Source of the DNA: Nemertoderma westbladi
Lineage: Eukaryota; Xenacoelomorpha; Nemertodermatida; Nemertodermatidae
Assembly: GCA_032718475.1 (NCBI GenBank)
Contig: JAUCBJ010005081.1
Coordinates: 1-49,719 of the forward strand
DNA: 49,719 bases
Direction of reading: 5' to 3'
The stretch's first letter is position 1; every line of letters starts with the position of its first letter. The translations under genes and the position numbers were made by a program. Positions 10,573 through 21,278 of the stretch are shown piece after piece. The notes below the pieces were generated by a model. That model worked only from the letters and a program-made list of their open reading frames with translations, searched no databases and was not told where the DNA came from.

Positions 10573-10920
10573 CTAAGGTGGAGGGCGTGGCCCCGGGTCT
10601 GTCCACATGGGATCGAGAGGATCGCCGAGTCCGTTTAGGTCCCAGAGCCTTGCGGCACGGTCGCGCCGTGAGAGGCTGTATGTTTTATTGAGTTTCGCCT
10701 TTAGGGAGTTATATTTATCTCCGGCTGGAGGATCTCGTATTAGGTTGAGGAGCCGGCTGGCGGTGTCTTGGTCCAAAGCACCCACGACGTAGTAGTACTT
10801 CGTGTCGTCCGCTATGATACTACGGATATTAAATTGTGCCTCGGCCTGGGCGAACCATACCTCAGGCTGGGAAGTCCAGAAGGAGGGGAGTTTCAGGGAG
10901 ACTGCGTTCGCTTCAACCAT
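10573..10920 (-). CDS. Gypsy gag fragment
   Basis: 115 codons starting MVEANAVSLKLPSFW. The segment with WFAQAEAQFNIRSI, KYYYVVGALDQ and LIRDPPAGDKY is the N-terminal capsid-like part typical of Mag/gypsy gag proteins of animals. It ends abruptly at GDPLDPMWTDPG and runs straight into RT-upstream sequence. An internal deletion has removed the rest of gag, the nucleocapsid knuckle and the protease. Confidence 0.85.
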   Translation of the reverse strand: MVEANAVSLKLPSFWTSQPEVWFAQAEAQFNIRSIIADDTKYYYVVGALDQDTASRLLNLIRDPPAGDKYNSLKAKLNKTYSLSRRDRAARLWDLNGLGDPLDPMWTDPGPRPPP

Positions 10921-10998
10921 GGTTGTTGATTTGGTTGAGAAAGTTCGTTAGTGATTCGGTCGCATCGGTTCTTTTGGGGTTTTCTCAAAAATTCGTTT

Positions 10999-11016
10999 TG
11001 AGACGCCGGGTCACCA
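10999..11016 (-). promoter_or_regulatory. Primer-binding site
   Basis: On the minus strand, one base after the 5' LTR, the sequence TGGTGACCCGGCGTCTC begins. The TGG start matches the complement of a tRNA 3' CCA end. The tRNA species was not identified. Confidence 0.75.
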
Positions 11017-11017
11017 A

Positions 11018-11250
11018 TGTAGCAACTTACAATATCGTTAAAACATATTAATTTGATTCTCAGTAAGTTGTTATATTAATATGGTCAGCGCTGTCAGATA
11101 AGCTGATTATCCTGGTGTTGTTGTTAAGTTGCTAAGCAACATACCAATCTCACTATGTACTAACAGCTGTAGTCCTAATCTCAGCTATATGGGGAGGTGA
11201 GATAGGTCCTACTATTTAGAGTATTGTCCAGTAATTGTGACTCCGCCACA
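11018..11250 (-). repeat. 5' LTR of the gypsy element
   Basis: 233 bp, one mismatch to 7590-7822, followed by the target duplication ACGT at 11251-11254. Confidence 0.95.
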
Positions 11251-11419
11251 ACGTCTAGAATCTGAAATATTAACTGTAGGTTTACAGTTTTGATATATTT
11301 AGAATCTACAGGGTTTCTAACATATATAGGCCAAATATCGCATACAAAGGGTAAGGTCACCTCATTTGGGAAGCATTTATGTTTAACAAAGTCAATATAG
11401 AAAGCATAAACGTCCATAT

Positions 11420-13084
11420 CTGTAACGCTACAAATGTGGCCATAGATTTTGATAATATTAATCTCATACAAGTATAATGGTACGTGTGGTAAGGCAATTT
11501 TAATTTATGCCGCATTAACCCCAAGAGTTAATGTGAAAAATAAACACCTATGATGTATGGCGGTGGTAAGCGTTTTTGTCAACAATCTGTAACGCGTCAC
11601 CGTTACAGTGCAGTGCGTTACAGATAAGGGATGTCTCATCTGTAACGCATTATATAACCAGTTATCGATGCGTTACAGACTGTAGGTTTCAGTCCTATCT
11701 ATATGACAGTCCTATCTGTAACGGAGTGTCATCCTGAAATACAATAAGGCATCACTGACAATACTTGAATGCCTACGCGTTTGATACGTTCTTCGTCTTC
11801 CTACTGACATCCTAACTGCTCATGGTAATGTGGTAGTGTAAGATGGGTAAGTGTAAAACGCGGATCCGGATCGGTACCCGGATTTTGGGGTTAAAACGCG
11901 GATCCGGATTTTCATGAAATCCGGAAATGAGTCCAAAATGCGAATTCAAGATAATTTTCATTGTCAAGTGCGTTACTTGATCCCGTAAGGGGAGTAAAAC
12001 ACGGATTCATGTTTATCTCTATCCGGGAAGAGGTGATTGTGGATTCTGGGGAGTAATAGCGCAGATTCACTTCACATATGAAATTGTATGAATCCAGAGC
12101 TTCTGGGTCCGTGGTAAATAATTTAGGAATTAATTGCAAATATACACTCTCCATCTTATAAATTTTATGTATTAATAAAATGTGCTTTCTGTAAAATTTC
12201 GCTTTATTTCGTTTAGAATTGTAGAAGATACATTTCCTACAAACAGTGTTTTTTTTAACATACAATATATTGTACAGACGGTCCTTTGCCCAATGTTTTG
12301 TTTTTCGTTTTTCATGATTAGGGTCTGCAGACGTACAGTATATAGATAGGTTTCAATAAATTTGTATGTCTAATTTCATCTGACATGAAGCAATAAATAA
12401 ACAAAAGTAAAGAATCCAGTGACTGTTATCAGTGAGTCTTGTGTAACTTCAATGTAAGAGATTGAGATGTATAATTTACTCTAATGATTAAATACTCTAA
12501 TGCGTATAAAAGGCCTAGATTTTACTATCAATTTCTAAATCATTGCCTTAACATCACTTACTGACTTACATGACGGACTTGTGCACTACTTATATTATTG
12601 TGATAAGTTTAGTCAGATCCGTTTATTGGATGTGGTAATAGACGTCTCTGAATCAGTTGCAGAGAAACGCCAGGAAGCGGTTAAATAAGTACAGAGAGCA
12701 AATGTACCGCGGTTGTTATACATAGTATTTTAAACAAGCATATAAAAAGCGGCGCGATAGAGAAAATTTAACACGGGATAAAAAAAAGTCGTGTAAAACA
12801 AGATTATCGGTTACACAGAAAAATGTTAGTGAAAAACTTTTTCTATATTTATTGGAAACCATGTGTATTAAGTACATATAATTTAGTGGATGCGATGGTT
12901 ACGGGCAGATATCGCTGTTTGTTACAGATGTTTGTCCAATAAATTACCTTATTGTCGAAGCAATAAGTTATAAATACTGCAAAATCCATATAACATAATT
13001 ACCGTTACAGATGGCCGTTACAGACGTTTGTCCCATAAATGTCATCACTGTAATGCGTTACAGTGGTAGACAAAAACGTTACAG
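11420..13084. repeat. Dispersed CTGTAACG/CGTTACAG motif cluster
   Basis: Exact 8-mers at 11420, 11587, 11601, 11616, 11640, 11671, 11716, 13003, 13016, 13056 and 13077, in both orientations. They lie in the right half of the TIR element only. Roughly 0.1 copy would be expected by chance in this length. Confidence 0.75.
11855..11930. repeat. GCGGATCCGGAT repeat cluster
   Basis: AAAACGCGGATCCGGAT occurs twice (about 11856 and 11893), with further CCGGAT pieces nearby. A related cluster lies at 40425-40740. Confidence 0.6.
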
Positions 13085-13267
13085 ATATGACATTAGTTTT
13101 TGCCATATGTCTCCCTTTGAGCACCGCCTCATGCTCTCCCTCTACCATCACAAGATTCGCCATGAAATTATCTTTCGAATGGTGTATGGTATGGCACTAA
13201 TTTCCGACAAAAATTTTTTGGTCAATTTGTACACCTTTTTGGCCACTTTTAAGCTTATTGACCGACC

Positions 13268-13309
13268 CAGCTGCATTTTTAAGAATGCTGTGCCGGCTTA
13301 TCGACAAAA
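13268..13309 (-). mobile_element. LINE 3' tail, right half of the split copy
   Basis: Continues the LINE sequence from CAGCTG as CATTTTTAAGAATGCTGTGC and stops before the second TTCAATGTTGAT (13310-13321). Confidence 0.85.
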
Positions 13310-13321
13310 TTCAATGTTGAT

Positions 13322-14035
13322 GACACGACAACAATATTAAATTACCTTACAAAAACAACCCAATACATTTGCTATTTATTAAATACTTCAATGCAAAGTA
13401 AAATATAATATCTACCGGTCTTGTATTTTTTAAAACACAATTTCTTCATGCATTTTTAAGGGGTATTTATTGTCTGCGTTGTAATGATCTCCACTGCTCT
13501 GCATTTTAATGTTAATACTAGAAGTTGCCCTGATCTTCCTTTGACTTATAATTAAATCGAGGAATTAAAAAAAATCAAATTATGAATTATGTTCCATTCT
13601 ATTCAATTAAATTCAATAAACGCCAATAATATAACCCATTACTACTAACACACAATAACAATATTCTAAAATGGGAATGTAAAATTATCAGCATAATTAT
13701 ATAAATTGCACAAAATGAACAACAAAAGATTTTGATTAAAAGGCACCAGGTGGATAATAACTATTTAGTTCAGTAACATACCAGTTTGTAAGCGATATTG
13801 TAATTGCTATAGACCATAATCCAAACCTAATGAATACCTAACTTTATATGCGATTTTATTAAATAAGAAACAATATATTTAAAGCAATAAAATATAGATT
13901 GATTGTTATATGGCTAGCCTATTGGAATAGCAGAAATAAAAAAATACTCAATTAAAATATAAGATAGATAAAATAGAGAAGGCAACAAAAAGGTGGATTG
14001 GATTGCTGATATAAGTAGTATAAAAGAAAAATCAA
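13322..14035. other. AT-rich spacer and 3' UTR of the supervillin-like gene
   Basis: No ORF. On the minus strand an AATAAA (13855-13860) lies about 176 nt after the stop codon at 14036-14038 and is the likeliest polyadenylation signal. Confidence 0.45.
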
Positions 14036-14122
14036 CTAAAACAAATGTTTCTCTTTCTTCAATTGGAATTGTCGCCATTCAGCAAGAGCCATGAATTCAT
14101 CGCGAGTCATAGAAGTCACCTC
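14036..14122 (-). CDS. SVIL: Supervillin-like last exon (headpiece C-terminal half)
   Basis: 29 codons with stop, reading EVTSMTRDEFMALAEW then RQFQLKKEKHLF. This is the C-terminal actin-binding half of a villin headpiece. The acceptor is CTCTACAG before 14122, in phase 0, and TAG is at 14036-14038. Oddities: the family's LPxW is LAEW here, and the terminal GLF is HLF. The aromatic Trp and the KKEK basic patch that contact actin are kept. Confidence 0.92.
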   Translation of the reverse strand, partial: EVTSMTRDEFMALAEWRQFQLKKEKHLF

Positions 14123-14272
14123 CTGTAGAGATATAAACAATGTTATAAAAACTGGAACTCTGTATTTTCCAGTTTAAAAAAAGTAAAGTGATCCGTGAAC
14201 TTGTGAAACACCGGAGACAAACCGAAGATTCCCCTATTGGCTGTTACATATAGCTAGCTATAAGGCATGTAT

Positions 14273-17200
14273 GTAGGTCCCCAAATAACCTGGAACTCTG
14301 TATCGTCCAGGTAGGTCTCCAACTAACCTGGAACTCTGTATCGTCCAGGTAGGTCTCCAACTAACCTGGAACTCTGTATCGTCCAGGTAGGTCTCCGACT
14401 AACCTGGAACTCTGTATCGTCCAGGTAGGTCTCCAACTAACCTGGAACTCTGTATCGTCCAGGTAGGTCTCCAACTAACCTGGAACTCTGTATCGTCCAG
14501 GTAGGTTTCCAACTAACCTGGAACTCTGTATCGCCCAGGTAGGTCTCCAACTAACCTGGAACTCTGTATCGTCCAGGTAGGTCTCCAACTAACCTGGAAC
14601 TCTGTATCGTCCAGGTAGGTCTCCGACTAACCTGGAACTCTGTATCGTCCAGGTAGGTCCCCAACTAACCTAGAACTCTGTATCATCCAGGTAGGTCCCC
14701 AACTAACCTAGAACTCTGTATCGTCCAGGTAGGTCTCCAACTAACCTGGAACCCTGTATCGTCCAGGTAGGTCTCCAACGAACCTGGAACTCTGTATCGT
14801 CCAGGTAGGTCTCCAACTAACCTGGAACTCTGTATCGTCCAGGTAGGTCTCCGACTAACCTGGAACCCTGTATCGTCCAGGTAGGTCCCCAACTAACCTG
14901 GAACTCTGTATCGTCCAGGTAGGTCTCCAACTAACCTGGAACTCTGTATCGTCCAGGTAGGTCCCCAACTAACCTGGAACTCTGTATCGTCCAGGTAGGT
15001 CTCCAACTAACCTAGAACTCTGTATCGTCCAGGTAGGTCTCCAACTAACCTGGAACCCTGTATCGTCCAGGTAGGTCTCCAACGAACCTGGAACTCTGTA
15101 TCGTCCAGGTAGGTCTCCAACTAACCTGGAACTCTGTATCGTCCAGGTAGGTCTCCAACTAACCTGGAACTCTGTATCGTCCAGGTAGGTCCCCAACTAA
15201 CCTAGAACTCTGTATCATCCAGGTAGGTCCCCAACTAACCTAGAACTCTGTATCGTCCAGGTAGGTCTCCAACTAACCTAGAACTCTGAATCGTCCAGGT
15301 CTCAAACTAACCTGGAACTCTGTATCGTCCAGGTAGGTCTCCAACTAACCTGGAACTCGGTATCGTCCAGGTAGGTCCTCAACTAACCTGGAACTCTGTA
15401 TCGTCCAGGTAGGTTTCCAACTAACCTGGAACTCTGTATCGTCCAGGTAGGTCTCCAACTAACCTAGAACTCTGAATCGTCCAGGTAGGTCTCCAACTAA
15501 CCTGGAACTCTGAATCGTCCAGGTAGGTCTCCAACTAACCTGGAACTCTGTATCGTCCAGGTAGGTTTCCAACTAACCTGGAACTCTGTATCGTCCAGGT
15601 AGGTCTCCAACTAACCTAGAACTCTGAATCGTCCAGGTAGGTCTCCAACTAACCTGGAACTCTGAATCGTCCAGGTAGGTCTCCAACTAACCTGGAACTC
15701 GGTATCGTCCAGGTAGGTCCTCAACTAACCTAGAACTCTGAATCGTCCAGGTCTCAAACTAACCTGGAACTCTGTATCGTCCAGGTAGGTCTCCGACTAA
15801 CCTGGAACTCTATATCGTCCAGGTAGGTCTCCAACTAACCTGGAACTCTGAATCGTCCAGGTAGGTCTCCAACTAACCTGGAACTCGGTATCGTCCAGGT
15901 AGGTCCTCAACTAACCTATAACTCTGAATCGTCCAGGTCTCAAACTAACCTGGAACTCTGTATCGTCCAGGTAGGTCTCAAACTAACCTGGAACTCTGTA
16001 TCGTCCAGGTAGGTCTCCGACTAACCTGGAACTCTGTATCGTCCAGGTAGGTCTCCAACTAACCTGGAACTCGGTATCGTCCAGGTAGGTCCTCAACTAA
16101 CCTAGAACTCTGAATCGTCCAGGTCTCAAACTAACCTGGAACTCTGTATCGTCCAGGTAGGTCCCCAACTAACCTGGAACTCTGTATCGTCCAGGTAGGT
16201 CTCAAACTAACCTGGAACTCTGTATCGTCCAGGTAGGTCTCCAACTAACCTAGAACTCTGAATCGTCCAGGTCTCAAACTAACCTGGAACTCTGTATCGT
16301 CCAGGTAGGTCTCCAACTAACCTAGAACTCTGAATCGTCCAGGTCTCAAACTAACCTGGAACTCTGTATCGTCCAGGTAGGTCTCAAACTAACCTGGAAC
16401 TCTGTATCGTCCAGGTAGGTCTCCAACTAACCTAGAACTCTGAATCGTCCAGGTCTCAAACTAACCTGGAACTCTGTATCGTCCAGGTAGGTCTCCAACT
16501 AACCTAGAACTCTGAATCGTCCAGGTCTCAAACTAACCTGGAACTCTGTATCGTCCAGGTAGGTCTCCAACTAACCTAGAACTCTGAATCGTCCAGGTAG
16601 GTCTCCAACTAACCTGGAACTCTGTATCGTCCAGGTAGGTCTCCAACTAACCTGGAACTCTGTATCGTCCAGGTAGGTCTCCGACTAACCTGGAACTCTG
16701 TATCGTCCAGGTAGGTCTCCAACTAACCTAGAACTCTGTATCGTCCAGGTAGGTCTCCGACTAACCTGGAACTCTGTATCGTCCAGGTAGGTCTCCAACT
16801 AACCTAGAACTCTGAATCGTCCAGGTAGGTCTCCAACTAACCTGGAACTCTGTATCGTCCAGGTAGGTCTCCAACTAACCTGGAACTCTATATCGTCCAG
16901 GTAGGTCTCCAACTAACCTGGAACTCTGTATCGCCCAGGTAGGTCTCCAACTAACCTGGAACTCTGTATCGCCCAGGTAGGTCTCCAACTAACCTGGAAC
17001 TCTGTATCGTCCAGGTAGGTCTCCAACTAACCTGGAACTCTGTATCGTCCAGGTAGGTCTCCAACTAACCTGGAACTCTGTATCGTCCAGGTAGGTCTCC
17101 AACTAACCTGGAACTCTGTATCGTCCAGGTAGGTCTCCAACTAACCTGGAACTCTGTATCGTACAGGTAGGTCTCCAACTAACCTGGAACTCTGTATCGC

Positions 17201-17751
17201 CCAGGTAGGTCTCCAACTAACCTGCTGGAACGCTGTATCGTCCAGGTAGGTCTCCAACTAACCTAGAACTCTGAATCGTCCAGGTAGGTCTCCAACTAAC
17301 CTGGAACTCTGTATCGTCCAGGTAGGTCTCCAACTAACCTGGAACTCTGTATCGTCCAGGTAGGTCTCAAACTAACCTGGAACTCTGTATCGTCCAGGTA
17401 GGTCTCCAACTAACCTAGAACTCTGAATCGTCCAGGTCTCAAACTAACCTGGAACTCTGTATCGTCCAGGTAGGTCTCCAACTAACCTGGAACTCTGTAT
17501 CGTCCAGGTAGGTCTCCAACTAACCTGGAACTCTGTATCGTCCAGGTAGGTTTCCAACTAACCTGGAACTCTGTATCGTCCAGGTAGGTCTCCAACTAAC
17601 CTGGAACTCTGTATCGTCCAGGTAGGTCTCAAACTAACCTGGAACTCTGTATCGTCCAGGTAGGTCTCAAACTAACCTGGAACTCTGTATCGTCCAGGTA
17701 GGTCTCCAACTAACCTGGAACTCTGTATCGTCCAGGTAGGTCTCCAACTTG
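14273..17751 (-). repeat. 38-bp minisatellite, about 90 copies, in the last intron
   Basis: Unit on the minus strand: GGAGACCTACCTGGACGATA then CAGAGTTCCAG|GTTAGTT. The first 31 nt equal the end of the preceding exon (residues ETYLDDTEFQ) and the rest is its splice donor. The copy at the right edge is the real exon end. Some units lack a few bases after CCAG. The array fills almost all of the last intron. Confidence 0.95.
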
Positions 17752-17879
17752 TGAGGGTCAACTCCCTCCGGAAGGTCATGGATTAGGATCTGTTGGTATG
17801 TTAGACGGATTTCTGTTAAAGTCCGCAACACATTGGTTGCCATGAGCACGGGAAATTCATCTGGTTCCAATTTGTATTC
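17715..17879 (-). CDS. SVIL: Supervillin-like exon, linker and headpiece N-terminal half
   Basis: 55 codons in phase 0/0, from EYKLEPDEFPVLMATNV through LIHDLPEGVDPHKLETY to DDTEFQ. LPEGVDP is the hallmark start of the villin headpiece. The acceptor is ATAAAG before 17879, with a weak polypyrimidine tract. The donor is CCAG|GTTAGT at 17714-17713. The donor used must be that of the first 38-bp unit, because splicing here aligns exactly, without gap, with the headpiece of vertebrate supervillin. Confidence 0.92.
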
Positions 17880-17976
17880 CTTTATAAAATGTTTATAATA
17901 TTAATACCATTACTAACGGATACAAGCAAGCAAACAGTCGGCCGAAACCGGAGGCGACCCGAAGGCCCCTCTTTTG

Positions 17977-19459
17977 ATAGCTGCTACCCGGGGGTTGGGG
18001 TGGGCGCTACTCATATCTGCTACCCGAAGATAGGGGTGGGCGCTACTCTTATCTGCTACCCGAAGATAGGGGTGGGCGCTACTCTTATCTGCTACCCGAA
18101 GATAGGGGTGGGCGCTACTCTTATCTGTTACCCGAGGGTAGGGGTGGGCGCTACTCTTATCTGCTACCCGAAGATAGGGGTGGGCGCTACTCTTATCTGC
18201 TACCCGAAGATAGGGGTGGGCGCTACTCTTATCTGCTACCCGAAGATAGGGGTGGGCGCTACTCTTATCTGCTACCCGAAGATAGGGGTGGGCGCTACTC
18301 TTATCTGCTACCCGAAGATAGGGGTGGGCGCTACTCTTATCTGCTACCCGGGGGTTGGGGTGGGCGCTACTCATATCTGCTACCCGAAGATAGGGGTGGG
18401 CGCTACTCTTATCTGCTACCCGAAGATAGGGGTGGGCGCTACTCTTATCTGCTACCCGAAGATAGGGGTGGGCGCTACTCTTATCTGCTACCCGAAGGTA
18501 GGGGTGGGCGCTACTCTTATCTGCTACCCGAAGATAGGGGTGGGCGCTACTCTTATCTGCTACCCGAAGATAGGGGTGGGCGCTACTCTTATCTGTTACC
18601 CGAGGGTAGGGGTGGGCGCTACTCTTATCTGCTACCCGAAGATAGGGGTGGGCGCTACTCTTATCTGCTACCCGAAGATAGGGGTGGGCGCTACTCTTAT
18701 CTGCTATCCGAAGATAGGGGTGGGCGCTACTCTTATCTGCTACCCGAAGATAGGGGTGGGCGCTACTCTTATCTGCTACCCGAAGATAGGGGTGGGCGCT
18801 ACTCTTATCTGCTACCCGAAGATAGGGGTGGGCGCTACTCATATCTGCTACCCGAAGATAGGGGTGGGCGCTACTCTTATCTGCTACCCGAAGATAGGGG
18901 TGGGCGCTACTCTTATCTGCTACCCGAAGATAGGGATGGGCGCTACTCTTATATGCTACCCGAAGATAGGGGTGGGCGCTACTCTTATCTGCTACCCGAA
19001 GATAGGGGTGGGCGCTACTCTTATCTGCTACCCGAAGATAGGGGTGGGCGCTACTCTTATCTGCTACCCGAAGATAGGGGTGGGCGCTACTCTTATCTGC
19101 TACCCGAAGATAGGGGTGGGCGCTACTCTTATCTGCTACCCGAAGATAGGGGTGGGCGCTACTCATATCTGCTACCCGAAGATAGGGGTGGGCGCTACTC
19201 TTATCTGCTACCCGAAGATAGGGGTGGGCGCTACTCTTATCTGCTACCCGAAGATAGGGATGGGCGCTACTCTTATCTGCTACCCGAAGATAGGGGTGGG
19301 CGCTACTCTTATCTACTACCTGAAGATAGGGGTGGGCGCTACTCTTATCTGCTACCCGAAGATAGGGGTGGGCGCTACTCTTATCTGCTACCCGAAGATA
19401 GGGGTGGGCGCTACTCTTATCTGCTACCCGAAGATAGGGGTGGGCGCTACTCTTATCCC
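17977..19459. repeat. 36-bp minisatellite, about 41 copies
   Basis: Unit TACCCGAAGATAGGGG followed by TGGGCGCTACTCTTATCTGC. It lies in the intron between the exons at 19522 and 17879. The period is a multiple of three, so it gives long open frames on both strands (ICYPKIGVGATL on plus, SSAHPYLRVADK on minus). These are not genes. Unlike its neighbours, the unit does not match either adjacent exon end. Confidence 0.95.
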
Positions 19460-19521
19460 ATGTTTTGCTCCCAAGTAATTTAACTGGTACTCATTTATGT
19501 GTGTAGTCAGTCACAACTCAC

Positions 19522-19643
19522 CAATCGGTTGGCCGTTGCTATTTCCGAGTCACGGCGCCAATAAGGAAATAAATTGGTAAACATAACGGGTTCAACACCG
19601 GCGATAACAACATATACTGGTGGGGGGTCTATCGAGGCCACAG
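19522..19643 (-). CDS. SVIL: Supervillin-like exon (gelsolin-like repeat end)
   Basis: 122 nt, entering in phase 1 and leaving in phase 0. It encodes VASIDPPPVYVVIAGVEPV then MFTNLFPYWRRDSEIATANRL; FTNLFPYW corresponds to the conserved FTN-FP-W segment after the last gelsolin repeat. Acceptor TTTTCAG before 19643, donor GATTG|GTGAGT at 19521-19520. Confidence 0.92.
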
Positions 19644-20689
19644 CTGAAAATAAAATAGTTAAAAATAAACCGGGGTTCTATCGCGAGTCACAACAGACAA
19701 TAGTATAGTGAACTTAAGGGCACCCCCATAGGGACACACGTCTTCTATAAATGTAGGACACATAAGTGTGCATGTAGAAAAGGTTTTGCCTTGGAATTTG
19801 GCAATCATGTTTTATGGCTTTTCAGACAACTATTTGATAGGGTAGATTAAAAATATTTATTACGGCCTCAGGGGCTCAGGAAATTGTTCAGTTTCATAGA
19901 GTAACCAATTTTACTGGTTTTCGAAATTTTGTCAACTCTGTATGATGTGATTTTAGAACAAAACATGCTCAATTTATAATTCTAGACTCATTCAAAATTT
20001 CATAGAAATTTACCAAACCAATCAAGAGATATATACCTAAACAAACAAAGGTCGGGAAATTTTAATTAGCGGGAAATTGCACTTAAAGTTGAAACATTAA
20101 AAACAGCGCTATGAATAACATACTGTAATATATGAATGTAACCTCAAATTGAAAGTAATATCCACTGTATTGTTGCAGAAACAACACAAGCAATTAGGCA
20201 ATTTACTTTAAATATTATAATTAGTATGTGTAGGTAAGCTACAATTAACATATTAATGTAATACTGTAACTATGAAATATACTATAAATTTAGGGAGCGG
20301 TGTTAGAGTCAATCTCATTAAGATGATTTAATATTATGATCTGTTAGTGATTTTAAATATTAAAAATTGTTCTCAATAAGTAACTTTAAAAATAGATAAA
20401 TAATACTCAAATATACTTATGTATTAGTTTTGATACCTATTTTTGAAATTATTGTGTCCTTGCATTATTTTGCCTATCGGAAAGAATAATACAGTATAGT
20501 AAGAATACATCACATGCGTCAGGTGATTTGGGTGTATTCAAAGCTATAAAACTATAACAGATATAAATAAACCCATTTCGGTTTTGATTTCAGCATAAAC
20601 TTTTACATCAGAATATATGTATATAAAAAAAAATTTGGAATAATTTAAGATTTTTGCCCTATGTACCTTAAACAGTAACATGTAACTCA
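19644..20689. other. Unique intron sequence of the supervillin-like gene
   Basis: AT-rich, no repeats or ORFs of note. Confidence 0.5.
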
Positions 20690-21278
20690 CGGGAACTTAT
20701 ACAGACCCACGTAACTCACAGGAACTTATACAGACCCACGTAACTCACAGGAACTTATACAGACCCATGTAACTCACCGGAACTTATACAGACCCACGTA
20801 AGTCACAGGAACTTATACAGACCCACGTAACTCACAGGAACTTATACAGACCCACGTAACTCACAGGAACATATACAGACCCACGTAACTCACAGGAACT
20901 TATACAGACCCATGTAACGCACCGGAACTTATACAGACCCATGTAACTCACAGGAACTTATACAGACCCACGTAACTCACAGGAACATATACAGACCCAC
21001 GTAACTCACAGGAACTTATACAAACCCATGTAACTCACAGGAACTTATACAGACCCACGTAACTCACAGGAACTTATACAGACCCATGTAACGCACCGGA
21101 ACTTATACAGACCCATGTAACTCACAGGAACTTATACAGACCCACGTAACTCACAGGAACATATACAGACCCACGTAACTCACAGGAACTTATACAAACC
21201 CACGTAACTCACAGGAACTTATACAGACCCACGTAACTCACAGGAACATATACAGACCCACGTAACTCACAGGAACTG
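20690..21278 (-). repeat. 29-bp minisatellite, about 20 copies
   Basis: Minus-strand unit AGTTCCT|GTGAGTTACG then TGGGTCTGTATA. It contains the end of the adjacent exon (AGTTCCT) and its donor GTGAGT. The copy at 21271 is the authentic junction. Confidence 0.92.

Larger units (their letters stand above)
7590..11250 (-). mobile_element. Ty3/gypsy LTR retrotransposon, internally deleted
   Basis: A 3,661-bp element on the minus strand with two 233-bp LTRs (TG...CA ends) and a 4-bp target duplication ACGT (7586-7589 and 11251-11254). The LTRs differ at one base (C at 7654, T at 11082), so the insertion is recent. In element orientation the order is LTR, primer-binding site, gag fragment, RT, RNase H, zinc finger, DD35E integrase, polypurine tract, LTR. 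Most of gag, the protease and the N-terminal RT are missing. The element is therefore well short of a full gypsy genome (usually around 5 kb). Confidence 0.95.
7079..13267. mobile_element. Non-autonomous TIR DNA-transposon-like element hosting a gypsy insertion
   Basis: The segment is bounded by a perfect 25-bp inverted repeat beginning GGTCAATAAGCTTAAAAG (7079-7103 and the complement at 13239-13263). The right end carries an extra GACC. It sits between two copies of CAGCTG (7073-7078 and 13268-13273) where the intact LINE has only one, giving a 6-bp target duplication. Without the gypsy insertion the element is about 2.5 kb. No transposase is recognisable. At least ten copies of CTGTAACG/CGTTACAG cluster in its right half, as expected for subterminal binding sites. 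A 6-bp duplication is used by a few superfamilies such as Polinton, but no assignment is possible here. Confidence 0.8.

Noticed and set aside
7902-10691. Plus-strand ORFs across 7.9-10.7 kb
   Set aside because: Shadows of the minus-strand gypsy pol and gag frames.
17889-19478. 529-codon plus-strand frame and 417-codon minus-strand frame
   Set aside because: Both are readings of the 36-bp satellite and both strands are equally open, as a repeat artefact would be. The region is an intron of the supervillin-like gene.
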